A stretch of DNA of 64,000 bases from Eikenella corrodens (lineage in GTDB: Bacteria; Pseudomonadota; Gammaproteobacteria; Burkholderiales; Neisseriaceae): assembly GCF_900187105.1 (NCBI RefSeq), contig NZ_LT906482.1, positions 1,550,001-1,614,000 on the forward strand, written 5' to 3'. The notes under the pieces were generated by a model. It ran no database searches. It had not been told where the DNA came from and was given only the letters and a program-made list of their open reading frames with translations. Both the position numbers and the translations under genes were made by a program. This document shows positions 42,878 to 52,595 of the stretch, piece after piece; positions within the stretch are counted from its first letter, which is position 1; every line of letters begins with the position of its first letter.

Positions 42878-44815
42878 TTAATCTGCATTGTTGCCGTTTA
42901 ACTGCTTGAACTGCCGATAACTGTCGAGCAGGCGGCTTTGGTAGAGGCCGCTGCCGGAAAGGGTAATCATCAGGTAGTTTTGGGCGCGGGTCATGGCAAC
43001 GTAGAGCAGGCGCGTGTTGTCGGCCTCTTGGTTTGCATCTTTATGCTTCAAGGTACAGATGCCCATCAACATCACGCGTTGGAATTCGAGACCTTTGCTG
43101 CTGTGCATAGTAAAGACGGCAACGGCGTTGTCGTGCGGATTGTAGGCCTTTTTGCTGCCGCCATAATGCAGGGAGTGGCGGATGCCTTTTTGTTTCAACA
43201 GTTTGGCTACGTCGTTGCATTGTTCTTTGTTGTAGCAAATGACGGCGATATCTTGCGACGGAATGCGGTCTTTGAGCCATTTGTCGAGGCAGCGGGCAAG
43301 GTAGTCGAGCTCGCCCTGCCAGTCGGGGCATTCTTTGATGTAGGGCGAAATGCCGTTTACACCTGCAGCCTCGGGCTCGACCAGCGGTACGCCGTCTTCG
43401 CCGCTTTCGTACGGCTGCATTTTGTTTTGGGCAAACAGGTAGGCGAATCCGATGATTTCTTTGGTATTGCGGTAGTTCAGGCGCAGGATGGTAGTGCGGC
43501 CTTGGGCTTTGATGCCGACGCTGGATAGGGTGAAGCCCAAGCCTGTGCCGCTTTTTTTGTAGATGGCCTGGGCATCGTCGTAGAGCAGCAGCAAATGGCC
43601 GTTGTCAGCGTCGAGCATATGCACGCTCAGGCGCAGCCAGTCGGCTTCGAAATCGTGGCCTTCGTCAATGAGCACTGCGTCGTAGCGGCTGCCGGGCAGT
43701 GTGCCGTCGTGCATGGCTTGCAGCACGGTCAGCGGGGCGTGTTCGTAACCGGGCAAGTGGCGGTAGCGCTCGGGCGTGTCCAGCCCGTATGCTTTTTGCA
43801 GTTTGCCGCACCATTGGTGGAAACTGCACACTTCCACTTTTTCCGCCAAGCCTTTGTCGGCCACGGCGGTACGTAATTTATCGGCCAATACGCGGTTGTA
43901 GCACAGCACTAAAACGGGTTTGTCGGACTGTTCGGCCAGATATTGGCAGCGCATCAGCAAAATCAGGGTCTTGCCGCTGCCTGCCACGCCGTGGATGACG
44001 CGGTGGCCGCCGCCGATGCTGCGGGCAAGCTGCTCCTGTTGGATGTCCATGATTTTGATGATGTCGGGTGCGGCGATGGGGTGCGGCACAGAGTCGGCAG
44101 CTGGGTGCTCAGGCTGCTGTTCCGTTTTGCCGTCAGCTTGGTCGGCAGAGAAGAGTTCCTGCTGCTCGGGCGGGTTGATGCGGACTTCGGGAAACAAATG
44201 CCAACGGATGAGGTCGGTTTCGCTGCGGCTCAGGCTGCATTCGATGCGGTAGGGGAACATGGCGGCCAGCCTGTCGGCGATGTGCGCGTTGTCCTGCCCG
44301 CTTTTCAAATCGTCTTTATACAGCGTTTGCGTGTGCGGCATCAGATGGTCGAATTTGGCAATGTCGGTAATTTTGGCGATGTCGCTGCGGTTGAAACGGG
44401 TAAAAACTACGCCGTGCGCGTAGGGGATGCGCAGCCTGCCTTTGTATTCACCCTCGGTGTGCTGCAAGCGGGTTTCTTTTGATAACAAGTCGATGATTTG
44501 GAACATATAGCCGCGCGCCTGCTCCAGCGGGTGCTTGACTGTTTTCGCGGTGTGCTCGAACACCATTTCGCATTCGGTCTGGGTCATGCGCCTAAAGCTG
44601 TTGCCCGCCCAGTCCTTTACTTCCAAGCACAGCAGCCCCCTGTTTGGAAACAGTACGAGGAAATCGGCATACAGCCGTTTCTTACCCATCGGCACGTTGT
44701 ACCAAACGATGCAGTCTTCGGCCAAATATTCGCGCAGGAAATCGGCGGTTTTACGCTCGCCTGCAGTCATGGCTTTGCGGATGTGCTCGCTCAGTTCGGG
44801 GATAAACTGTGGCAT
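42878..44815 (-). CDS. NERD domain-containing UvrD-like (SF1A) helicase
   Basis: The 645-residue protein fuses two parts. Residues ~20-130 form a NERD (nuclease-related) domain with a PD-(D/E)xK-like core: Asp51 (ADFLVLF) and Glu65-x-Lys67 (LCLEVKDW). From ~255 on it is a superfamily 1 helicase: Walker A VAGSGKT (277-283), Walker B LIDEGHDFEADW, motif IV-like LRLNYRNTKEI, motif V FTMHSSKGLEFQ and motif VI YVAMTRAQNYL. The natural reading is a DNA-repair or nucleic-acid processing enzyme; stand-alone NERD-helicases also occur in defence-associated contexts, but no partner gene is here. It interrupts the gatA-gatB interval. Confidence 0.88.
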   Translation of the reverse strand: MPQFIPELSEHIRKAMTAGERKTADFLREYLAEDCIVWYNVPMGKKRLYADFLVLFPNRGLLCLEVKDWAGNSFRRMTQTECEMVFEHTAKTVKHPLEQARGYMFQIIDLLSKETRLQHTEGEYKGRLRIPYAHGVVFTRFNRSDIAKITDIAKFDHLMPHTQTLYKDDLKSGQDNAHIADRLAAMFPYRIECSLSRSETDLIRWHLFPEVRINPPEQQELFSADQADGKTEQQPEHPAADSVPHPIAAPDIIKIMDIQQEQLARSIGGGHRVIHGVAGSGKTLILLMRCQYLAEQSDKPVLVLCYNRVLADKLRTAVADKGLAEKVEVCSFHQWCGKLQKAYGLDTPERYRHLPGYEHAPLTVLQAMHDGTLPGSRYDAVLIDEGHDFEADWLRLSVHMLDADNGHLLLLYDDAQAIYKKSGTGLGFTLSSVGIKAQGRTTILRLNYRNTKEIIGFAYLFAQNKMQPYESGEDGVPLVEPEAAGVNGISPYIKECPDWQGELDYLARCLDKWLKDRIPSQDIAVICYNKEQCNDVAKLLKQKGIRHSLHYGGSKKAYNPHDNAVAVFTMHSSKGLEFQRVMLMGICTLKHKDANQEADNTRLLYVAMTRAQNYLMITLSGSGLYQSRLLDSYRQFKQLNGNNAD

Positions 44816-44856
44816 AAATGTTTTCCTCTTTAATCTTTGTTTTCCGTTTTAAATTT

Positions 44857-44998
44857 TCAGGTAGCCTCATGAGTAGGGAAGCGGTATGGGTTACAAATAC
44901 CTAATTTATAAGCTATTCCTAGTTTTAAACTTGCCAACCAAGCCTTCATATTTTTTGAGTAGTTTGGCGTAGTTTTCTGGGATTTTGGGTTGGTGCAT
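44857..44998 (-). pseudogene. Possible frameshifted small gene
   Basis: On the minus strand an ORF starts at the ATG at 44998 (MHQPKIPENYAKLLKKYEGL) and stops after 30 codons at 44906. Removing one base from the four-A run at 44926-44923 would let the frame continue (KFKLGIAYKLGICNPYRF) to a stop inside the eikDUS at 44857, giving 46 codons. No clear Shine-Dalgarno and no recognised family. Either a decayed gene or chance. Confidence 0.3.
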
Positions 44999-45056
44999 TA
45001 CTTCAGGCTATCTGAAAAAGATGATTCAAAACAATAATGCTACGAATTCTACTATT

Positions 45057-45095
45057 TTCAGGTAGCCTTTCAGACGACCTCAAAGGCTACCTGAA
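45057..45095. repeat. Tandem uptake sequences of two dialects: eikDUS, mucDUS, eikDUS
   Basis: TTCAGGTAGCCT (45057-45068) is directly joined to TTCAGACGACCT (45069-45080), the exact reverse complement of AG-mucDUS AGGTCGTCTGAA. AGGCTACCTGAA follows at 45084-45095, next to the gatA stop. The outer eikDUS copies can pair as a terminator for gatA with the mucDUS in the loop. Confidence 0.9.
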
Positions 45096-45100
45096 AACTT

Positions 45101-46549
45101 TCACGCCGGCGCTTTCGTGTGCCAATCACTCGCCAACTGTACTTGATGTGCTGCGCCAAGAATTTTGGTTTCGGAGAAGTGGTTGCCGATAAATTGCACG
45201 CCGATGGGCAGTCCGCTGCTGCTGAAACCTGCGGGCAGGGTCAGGGCGGGCAAACCGGCCAGATTCACGGCGATGGTGTAGATGTCGGAAAGGTACATCT
45301 GCACGGGATCGTGGATGTCGCTGCCGAGTTTGGGAGCGGCAGTGGGTGCAGTCGGAGCAAGGATGAAGTCGCATTGCGCGAAGGCCGTCTGAAAATCGTT
45401 GGCAACGAGGCGGCGCAGTTTTTGGGCTTTCAGGTAATAGGCATCGTAGTAGCCGTGCGACAACACATAAGTTCCAATCATGATGCGGCGTTTGACTTCG
45501 CTGCCGAAACCTTCGGCGCGGGTATTGCTGTACATTTCTTCTAGGTCGCCGAATTGGGCGGCGCGGTGGCCGTAGCGTACGCCGTCGTAGCGGGAAAGGT
45601 TGGTGCTGGCTTCGGCGGAAGCGAGGACGTAGTAAGCAGGGATGGACAGGGCGGTTTGCGGCATGGAAACTTCAATGGTTTCCGCGCCTTGCGCTTTTAA
45701 GAGGTCAATAACGTTTTGCAAAGCAGCCTGCACATCGGCATCCGCGCCTTCGCCAAAATATTCCTTAGGCAGACCGATTTTCATACCTTTGAGCGGTTTG
45801 TTCAAATCGCGGGTGTAGTCTTCTTTGCTGCGTTCCAAACTGGTGGAATCGCGCTCGTCAAAGCTCGCCATTGCATTAAGCAAAATCGCGCAGTCTTCGG
45901 CGGTTTGCGCCATCGGACCGGCTTGGTCGAAACTGGAGGCGTAGGCAACCATGCCGAAGCGGGAAACAGTGCCGTAGGTAGGTTTGATGCCGGTGATACC
46001 GCAGTGGGAAGCAGGCTGGCGGATGGAGCCGCCGGTGTCTGAACCGAGCGCGGCAGGGGCAAGGCGTGCGGCAACGACCGCTGCGGAACCGCCGGACGAA
46101 CCGCCGGGAACGTGTTCGGGATTCCACGGATTTTTGGTTGCGCCGTAGAACGAGGTTTCATTGGTCGAGCCCATAGCGAACTCGTCCATGTTGGTACGAC
46201 CGAGCGTTACCATGCCTTCATCGAGCAGGTTTTGTACGACGGTGGCAGTGTAGGGGGAGACGAAGTTATCCAGCATTTTGGAACCGCACGCGCTGCGCCA
46301 GCCTGTTTGGCAGAAAATGTCTTTGTAGGCGATGGGTACGCCAGTGAGTGCAGTAGCATTACCTTGCGCGATACGCGCGTCGGCGGCACGGGCTTCGGCG
46401 AGGGTTTTGTCTTGGTCGAGGGTGATGTAGCCGTTGATAGCCGGGTTTTGCGCAGCAATGGCGGCGAGGTATTCGGTTGCCAGTTCGACGGAGGAGATTT
46501 GTTTAGATTGCAGCAGTTGGCTGGCTTGTTTGAGGGTGTATTGGGTCAT
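45101..46549 (-). CDS. gatA: Asp-tRNA(Asn)/Glu-tRNA(Gln) amidotransferase subunit A
   Basis: The 482-residue amidase-signature subunit releases ammonia from glutamine. The Ser-cis-Ser-Lys triad is Lys76 (AYKDIF), Ser151 ([11 protein letters not shown]) and Ser175 ([11 protein letters not shown]). The C-terminal [16 protein letters not shown] and [13 protein letters not shown] segments are complete. Uptake sequences inside and around the gene are not of Eikenella type: AG-DUS at 45382-45393 (coding) and 46612-46623 (upstream), king3-like sites at 45721-45732 and 46596-46607, and mucDUS downstream. It is separated from gatC by a DUF4303 gene. Probably acquired or replaced by transformation from another Neisseriaceae. 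Confidence 0.97.
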   Translation of the reverse strand: MTQYTLKQASQLLQSKQISSVELATEYLAAIAAQNPAINGYITLDQDKTLAEARAADARIAQGNATALTGVPIAYKDIFCQTGWRSACGSKMLDNFVSPYTATVVQNLLDEGMVTLGRTNMDEFAMGSTNETSFYGATKNPWNPEHVPGGSSGGSAAVVAARLAPAALGSDTGGSIRQPASHCGITGIKPTYGTVSRFGMVAYASSFDQAGPMAQTAEDCAILLNAMASFDERDSTSLERSKEDYTRDLNKPLKGMKIGLPKEYFGEGADADVQAALQNVIDLLKAQGAETIEVSMPQTALSIPAYYVLASAEASTNLSRYDGVRYGHRAAQFGDLEEMYSNTRAEGFGSEVKRRIMIGTYVLSHGYYDAYYLKAQKLRRLVANDFQTAFAQCDFILAPTAPTAAPKLGSDIHDPVQMYLSDIYTIAVNLAGLPALTLPAGFSSSGLPIGVQFIGNHFSETKILGAAHQVQLASDWHTKAPA

Positions 46550-46595
46550 GAGGGTCTTTCAGTTGAAAATAATTGGAATTTTAAAGGGTTAATGG

Positions 46596-46623
46596 TGCAG
46601 GCTGCTTTTTGAGGCCGTCTGAA
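46596..46623. repeat. Foreign uptake sequences upstream of gatA (king3-like and AG-DUS)
   Basis: TGCAGGCTGCTT (46596-46607) is the reverse complement of AAGCAGCCTGCA (king3DUS). AGGCCGTCTGAA (46612-46623), the AG-DUS, follows 4 bases later and ends 4 bases before the DUF4303 stop codon (46628). Confidence 0.85.
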
Positions 46624-46627
46624 AATA

Positions 46628-47209
46628 TCAGCCTATCAATTTTTGGTAAGTATCCGGTTGGTTGAGTTGCGTGGCGGAACGGTACAGCAGCGATTGTTCG
46701 TCATTTTCATCATAATCATCAATATAAAACGCAAACAGCAATATGCCGTTTTCGGCGCGGTTGCCGAACAGGACTTCTTGGTCGCATTGCTGCAGTGCGG
46801 CTATCAGGGCTGTTTCGTATTCGGTGCGTTTTTGCTGATAGATGTCGTCATCGTCATCTAGATTTTCTATGCTGCGGTATGCAACTTGGTAGAGCTCGCT
46901 TTGGTTTTTCAGCCAGTTATCTGAAGCATTCTGGATTTCGGTTTTGCCTTCATAAAGTGTGCATCTGCCATCCCAAATCGCCTGCAGGATGGTGCAATTT
47001 TTGTATTTTTTCCTGTGCTTGGCAGCAAAGGCTGCTAAATCCTGATGGGTAATCGCGGCGTTGCCTGCGGCAAAAAAGTCGTCTACCAGATAGAAATAAT
47101 ACGCGGCAACTTCTTTACCTGCCTGTTCAACCTGCTGCTTGATGCGGCTGAAACATTGGCGGATGTGTTCGACGGCGGCTGTATGCAGGTGTTGTTGCTC
47201 GGTGGACAT
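46628..47209 (-). CDS. DUF4303 domain-containing protein
   Basis: The 193-residue acidic soluble protein matches the DUF4303 pattern: an early AAYYFYLVDDFF segment, then ALIAALQQCDQEVLFG followed by ILLFAFYIDDYDE and a C-terminal SATQLNQPDTYQ. The domain is found in scattered bacteria, often in small variable loci, and its function is unknown. An Asp run (NLDDDDDIYQQ) is notable. It sits between gatC and gatA on the same strand, where other Neisseriaceae are expected to have these two adjacent. Confidence 0.6.
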   Translation of the reverse strand: MSTEQQHLHTAAVEHIRQCFSRIKQQVEQAGKEVAAYYFYLVDDFFAAGNAAITHQDLAAFAAKHRKKYKNCTILQAIWDGRCTLYEGKTEIQNASDNWLKNQSELYQVAYRSIENLDDDDDIYQQKRTEYETALIAALQQCDQEVLFGNRAENGILLFAFYIDDYDENDEQSLLYRSATQLNQPDTYQKLIG

Positions 47210-47224
47210 GGGGTTCCTTTAGTT

Positions 47225-47259
47225 TTCAGGTAGCCTTTGCTGTTTTGAGGCTACCTGAA
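47225..47259. repeat. eikDUS inverted pair
   Basis: TTCAGGTAGCCT (47225-47236) and AGGCTACCTGAA (47248-47259) lie just upstream of the DUF4303 gene. A degraded pair lies at 47464-47500 after gatC. The roughly 200 bases between show no gene. Confidence 0.75.
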
Positions 47260-47500
47260 AATTTTGCGGGCAGGTTTATTTGGCTGCACTAACGTGGCCG
47301 CACACGGCTTGTATCATTTTGGCGGTGTGTTGCTCAAAATACCTGCAGAATTGGGTTTGTGGATGGCACATTTGCTCGGCTTGGTAAGCTTAGAGCGGAG
47401 GCGGGAGTAGGCTTATCATGAATTGGTGTTTGCCATGGCCGCGTAGGATATCCAGTTTGTGTTTTTAGGTAGCCTTAAAGGGCTTGTGGCTACCTGAAAA

Positions 47501-47791
47501 TTATTCCTCAATCACCTGCGGCACGATATACAGGCGGTTGTGCACTTCGGGGGCAACGGCTTGGTATTCGGCGGCGTGGTCAGTTTCTGTTACTTGGTCG
47601 GCACGCAGGCGCAGGGCGAGTTCGTGCGGGTGGGTCATCGGTTCGATGCCGTCGGTATTTACGCTCTGCATCTGCTCTACCATGGCGAAAATGCCGTTGA
47701 GCTCGTCGAGGGTGGAGGCTTTCTCGGCTTCGGTTAGGCTCAAACGCGAGAGGCGGGCGATTTTTTCAACGTCGGAAAGTGTAAGCGACAT
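47501..47791 (-). CDS. gatC: Asp-tRNA(Asn)/Glu-tRNA(Gln) amidotransferase subunit C
   Basis: The 96-residue small subunit stabilises the GatA-GatB contact. Recognisable are LTLSDVEKIARLSRLSLTEAE (in part), LNGIFAMVEQMQSVNTDGIEPMTHP (in part) and the C-terminal NRLYIVPQVIEE, all typical of GatC. It is divergent from mreB. A -10 TATAAT on the minus strand is visible at about 47884-47879, though no good -35 accompanies it. Confidence 0.95.
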   Translation of the reverse strand: MSLTLSDVEKIARLSRLSLTEAEKASTLDELNGIFAMVEQMQSVNTDGIEPMTHPHELALRLRADQVTETDHAAEYQAVAPEVHNRLYIVPQVIEE

Positions 47792-47934
47792 AAAAATTCC
47801 TTAAATTATGTTTAGCAAACAGCCCAATCTCAGGTATCATTACGCGTTTCTTTTGAGACTGGCTTGCAAAGTTAGAATTATAGCCTAAAAGCTTGCCTCT
47901 CGGCACGGCATAAGAATAAGGTTGCGCAAAGTAG

Positions 47935-49041
<1,107 letters not shown>

Positions 49042-49155
49042 TCTTTATTCCGGCATCCCGTGCGCTGCAAAACTGGCGCGGGATGCCGATCGGTTTATTT
49101 TGTATCAGACCTGCCTGCGCGGTGTCTTCAGTTTTCAGGTAGCCTGTATTCCCTT

Positions 49156-50043
49156 ATGTCGCAAGAAATCAATTTTGTCAGCCCGATTATCAGCTCTGCC
49201 GGCAAGCTGGTGCTGCTGGGGATAGCCTCAATGGCACTGATGGTGTTGGACAACCGTTATGCGGCATTGCAGCAGGCTAAATCTTATGTGGCCACCGGGC
49301 TCTATCCCTTGCAATGGGTTGCACGCCAGCCGGCCGAATGGGCAAGCGGCAGCATGGTATTTATGCGTGACAAACGGCAACTACTTGCCGAAAACACTCG
49401 CCTGAAAGAAGAAAACGCTCGCCTGAATATGCAACTGCAGCTGCAAGCACCAGCGGCACGAGAATTGAGCGAGCTGAAAACGCTGAACCATTTGCAGCCA
49501 CTGCTCGCGCCCAAGACGGTGCTGGCGGAGATTGTGTCTAACGGCCGCATTCCACGTGCCGATCGCCTGCTGATTACCAAAGGCAGCAGTAGCGGGATTC
49601 AGGTCGGGGATCCGGTAAGTGATGAAAAAGGCTTAATCGGGCAGGTAACCGGCGTGCAGCCAGCCACGGCAGAGGTTACGCTGATTAACAACCGTCAGTC
49701 GGTGATTCCTGCGATGGTGGCCGAAAGCGGTGTACGCACGTTGGTGTATGGACGGGGGGAAACGCTGGATTTACGTTATTTCCCTGTGTCAGCCGAGTTG
49801 AAAGAGGGCGATTTGCTGGTTACTTCCGGCATCGACAGTATCTACCCGGCTGGCATTCCGATTGCCAAAGTAACACATGCCGACCGCAACTCCGGCACAC
49901 CGTATTACCGTACGGTGCTAACACCGGCGGCCAATCTGAGTAGCAGCAGTTATGTGCTGGTGATTCCGCAAAAACCGCAGTCGCCCGCTAGGCTACCTGA
50001 AACTGCTTCCGAGCCGCCAATCGAACAGGAGGCGCAGGAGTAA
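49156..50043 (+). CDS. mreC: Rod shape-determining protein MreC
   Basis: The product is 295 residues from the ATG at 49156 (MSQEINFVSP); the upstream frame is repeat and leader. One N-terminal membrane helix (LVLLGIASMALMVL), a coiled coil (KRQLLAENTRLKEENARL) and the periplasmic beta-barrel pair (SGIQVGDPVSDEKGLIGQV, LVTSGIDSIYPAGIPIAKV) are typical. MreC activates PBP2-RodA. The C-terminal tail is Pro/Glu-rich and contains an eikDUS coding Arg-Leu-Pro-Glu. A reversed eikDUS lies just upstream of the start. Confidence 0.95.
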   Translation: MSQEINFVSPIISSAGKLVLLGIASMALMVLDNRYAALQQAKSYVATGLYPLQWVARQPAEWASGSMVFMRDKRQLLAENTRLKEENARLNMQLQLQAPAARELSELKTLNHLQPLLAPKTVLAEIVSNGRIPRADRLLITKGSSSGIQVGDPVSDEKGLIGQVTGVQPATAEVTLINNRQSVIPAMVAESGVRTLVYGRGETLDLRYFPVSAELKEGDLLVTSGIDSIYPAGIPIAKVTHADRNSGTPYYRTVLTPAANLSSSSYVLVIPQKPQSPARLPETASEPPIEQEAQE

Positions 50044-50045
50044 GC

Positions 50046-50549
50046 ATGTCTCCAATCTACCCGCTCAAAGAGTCCACACCCAAACGCTGGGTGGCATTCA
50101 GCTTTTTGCTGGTGCTGCTTATCGATTTCATCCCGGTTGCTCCACCCTGGGCATATCCCTTGCCTGATTTTACGCTGATTATGCTGGCGTATTGGCTGCT
50201 GCACAGGCCGCAGCTTATCGGCATCGGCGTGGCGTTTTGTCTTGGCCTGTTGGTGGATATCGGTAGCAACTCGCTATTGGGGCAACATGGTTTGGCTTAT
50301 AGCGTGGCTGCGTTTCTGATTGAACGCAACCGGCGGCAGATTGTGCTCAATTCTTTCGGCTGGCAGGCTGTAGCGGTGGCCGGCGCCATGTTGGTTAGCC
50401 AATTGGTGGTTTTTTTGGTTAGTCTGTTTCAACAGCAGCCGTTTCCCCTATGGCGGCTGTGGCTGCCTTCAATCGTTACCGGCCTGTTGTGGCCGCAGTT
50501 GAACAATGTGATGCTTGCCATCGCCCACTACCGCCGTCCCCGCAAATGA
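50046..50549 (+). CDS. mreD: Rod shape-determining protein MreD
   Basis: The 167-residue inner-membrane protein has five to six hydrophobic helices and the family pattern (LPDFTLIMLAYWLL, GVAFCLGLLVDIGSNSLLGQHGLAYSV in part). It begins 2 bases after the mreC stop and overlaps the mrdA start (ATGA). It acts with MreB and MreC in the elongasome. Confidence 0.93.
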   Translation: MSPIYPLKESTPKRWVAFSFLLVLLIDFIPVAPPWAYPLPDFTLIMLAYWLLHRPQLIGIGVAFCLGLLVDIGSNSLLGQHGLAYSVAAFLIERNRRQIVLNSFGWQAVAVAGAMLVSQLVVFLVSLFQQQPFPLWRLWLPSIVTGLLWPQLNNVMLAIAHYRRPRK

Positions 50550-52594
50550 AGTCGAGACGTCATTATACGCCCGTCAAAGCGCCACCCCGTAGCCAGCGGA
50601 AGGATTATCTGCTGCGCTTGGTGGTGGCGTTTGCTATGGTTTTGATATTCTTTGGCGTGTTGGTATGGCAGTTCGTGCGGCTTCAGGTAGCCCGGCACGA
50701 GGAATTTGTAGACAAAGCCGTTGCCAACCGGGTTTCCCTGATTCCCACTCCGCCGATTCGCGGTGAAATTACCGATGTGAACGGTGTGGTGCTGGCGCAC
50801 AATTATCCGGCCTATTCGTTGGAAGTGATTCCCAACGAGTTGGAAATGAAAATTGAGGATTTGATACCTGCTTTGAGCCCATATGTGGAAATCAGTGAGG
50901 CCGATATGAAGCGCTTCCAGCGTTTCCGTGCCGAATCCCGCTCCTACGAACGTATCCCCCTGAAATTAAAACTGAGTACCGAAGAAGCCGCTCGGCTGGC
51001 TGCGGTGCTGTTCCGTTTCAAAGGTGTGGAAGTGAACGCACGCACTTTCCGCGAATATCCCTATGGCGAGCTCACCACTCATATCATCGGTTATATTGGC
51101 CGCATCAGCGACAAAGACCGCGACCAACTGGAAAGCGAAGACCGCTATGAGCTTTATCGCGGCACCACCCATATCGGCAAAATGGGCTTGGAAAACTATT
51201 ACGAGCAGCAGCTGCACGGCATGCCCGGCTATCAGGAAGTGGAAAAAGACGCGCAAGGCAATATTGTGCGCACTCTAAAAACCGCACCGGCAGTAAGTGG
51301 GCAAACCCTGCGTCTGTCGCTTGATATCCGTATGCAGCAGAAGGCCAGCGAATTGTTGGGCAACCGGCGTGGTGCTGTGGTGGCTATCGACCCGCAAACC
51401 GGAGGGGTGTTGGCCTTGGTATCGAAGCCAACTTACGATGCCAACCTGTTTATTGATGGCATCGACAGCGATACGTGGAAAAGCCTGAACGACGACTGGC
51501 AGCGTCCGCTTATCAACCGCGTTACTCAAGGGCTGTATCCGCCCGGTTCTACTTTCAAACCATTTATGGGTATGGCCGCGCTGCAAAGCGGGCAGATTAC
51601 CCCCAACACTGTGCTGCCTGCGCCTGGCGCATGGAGCATTCCCGGTAGCCGCCACCAGTTCCGTGATTCAGTGCGCAGCGGGCACGGTTCGGCCAATTTG
51701 GGTAAGGCCATCCAAGTGTCATCCGACACCTTTTTCTACCGCCTGGGCTACGAAATGGGCATAGAAAAGGCTTATCCCTATCTGGCGCACTTTGGTTTCG
51801 GTCAGCCGACAGGCATCGATTTGCCCAATGAATACAAAGGCATCCTGCCCAGCCCGGAATGGAAGGCGCGGCGCTTTGCCCATGCCAAAAACGAAACCGC
51901 CCGCCAGTGGAAGCCTGCCGATATGGTAACCATCAGCATCGGTCAGGGTTTCAACGCCTACACGCCGCTGCAGATGGCACACGCCACCGCCACGCTGGCC
52001 AATAACGGCGTGATGTACCGGCCGCACTTGGTGCGCGAACTCATCGACCACCAAAAGCAAACCCGTATTCTGGTGGGTACCCAGCCCAGCGCCACCTTAC
52101 CGTTCAAGCCGGAGTATTTCACTTTTGTGAAGCAGAGTATGGAGCGCGTGTTGCGCCCGGGCGGCACGGCCTGGCGTGTGGGTGTGGGCTTGAAATACAG
52201 CATGGGCGGCAAAACAGGTACAGCGCAGGTGGTGCAGATTCGGCAGGGCGCATCGTATAACGCGGCCGCGCTGGCCGAACGCCATCGAGACCATGCCTGG
52301 TTCATTGCCTTTGCACCGGCAGATAATCCGAAAATAGCCATCGCCGTGCTGTTGGAAAACGGCGGCTGGGGTGCGAATGCCGCGCCGGTGGCGCGCCAGT
52401 TGGCTGATTTCTACCTGTTGCAGCTGCAGGGCGAAAATGGCAAAAACCTGCCGTTGCCTAAACCCTCTGTGCCGGGAGATGGCGCGATGAGCCAGGCTGA
52501 GTATCCGCTGATTCATGCTCAAGCAGCACGCACCCTGTCTGCCTATCGGGCGGTTTCAGGTAGCCAGCCGGCTGCCGCATCCGAGGTTCGATAA
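50546..52594 (+). CDS. mrdA: Penicillin-binding protein 2 (elongation transpeptidase)
   Basis: The product is 682 residues from the ATG at 50546 (MKSRRHYTPVKAP), which overlaps the mreD stop. A membrane anchor at about residues 25-45 is followed by the PBP dimerisation domain and the transpeptidase domain: active Ser335 in PPGSTFKPF (SxxK), SxN-like SSDTFFYRLG and KTGTAQ. It crosslinks peptidoglycan during cell elongation with RodA, and is a beta-lactam target. Two uptake-sequence-like stretches code RLQVAR (near the N-terminus) and VSGSQP (near the end). Confidence 0.95.
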   Translation: MKSRRHYTPVKAPPRSQRKDYLLRLVVAFAMVLIFFGVLVWQFVRLQVARHEEFVDKAVANRVSLIPTPPIRGEITDVNGVVLAHNYPAYSLEVIPNELEMKIEDLIPALSPYVEISEADMKRFQRFRAESRSYERIPLKLKLSTEEAARLAAVLFRFKGVEVNARTFREYPYGELTTHIIGYIGRISDKDRDQLESEDRYELYRGTTHIGKMGLENYYEQQLHGMPGYQEVEKDAQGNIVRTLKTAPAVSGQTLRLSLDIRMQQKASELLGNRRGAVVAIDPQTGGVLALVSKPTYDANLFIDGIDSDTWKSLNDDWQRPLINRVTQGLYPPGSTFKPFMGMAALQSGQITPNTVLPAPGAWSIPGSRHQFRDSVRSGHGSANLGKAIQVSSDTFFYRLGYEMGIEKAYPYLAHFGFGQPTGIDLPNEYKGILPSPEWKARRFAHAKNETARQWKPADMVTISIGQGFNAYTPLQMAHATATLANNGVMYRPHLVRELIDHQKQTRILVGTQPSATLPFKPEYFTFVKQSMERVLRPGGTAWRVGVGLKYSMGGKTGTAQVVQIRQGASYNAAALAERHRDHAWFIAFAPADNPKIAIAVLLENGGWGANAAPVARQLADFYLLQLQGENGKNLPLPKPSVPGDGAMSQAEYPLIHAQAARTLSAYRAVSGSQPAAASEVR

Positions 52595-52595
52595 T

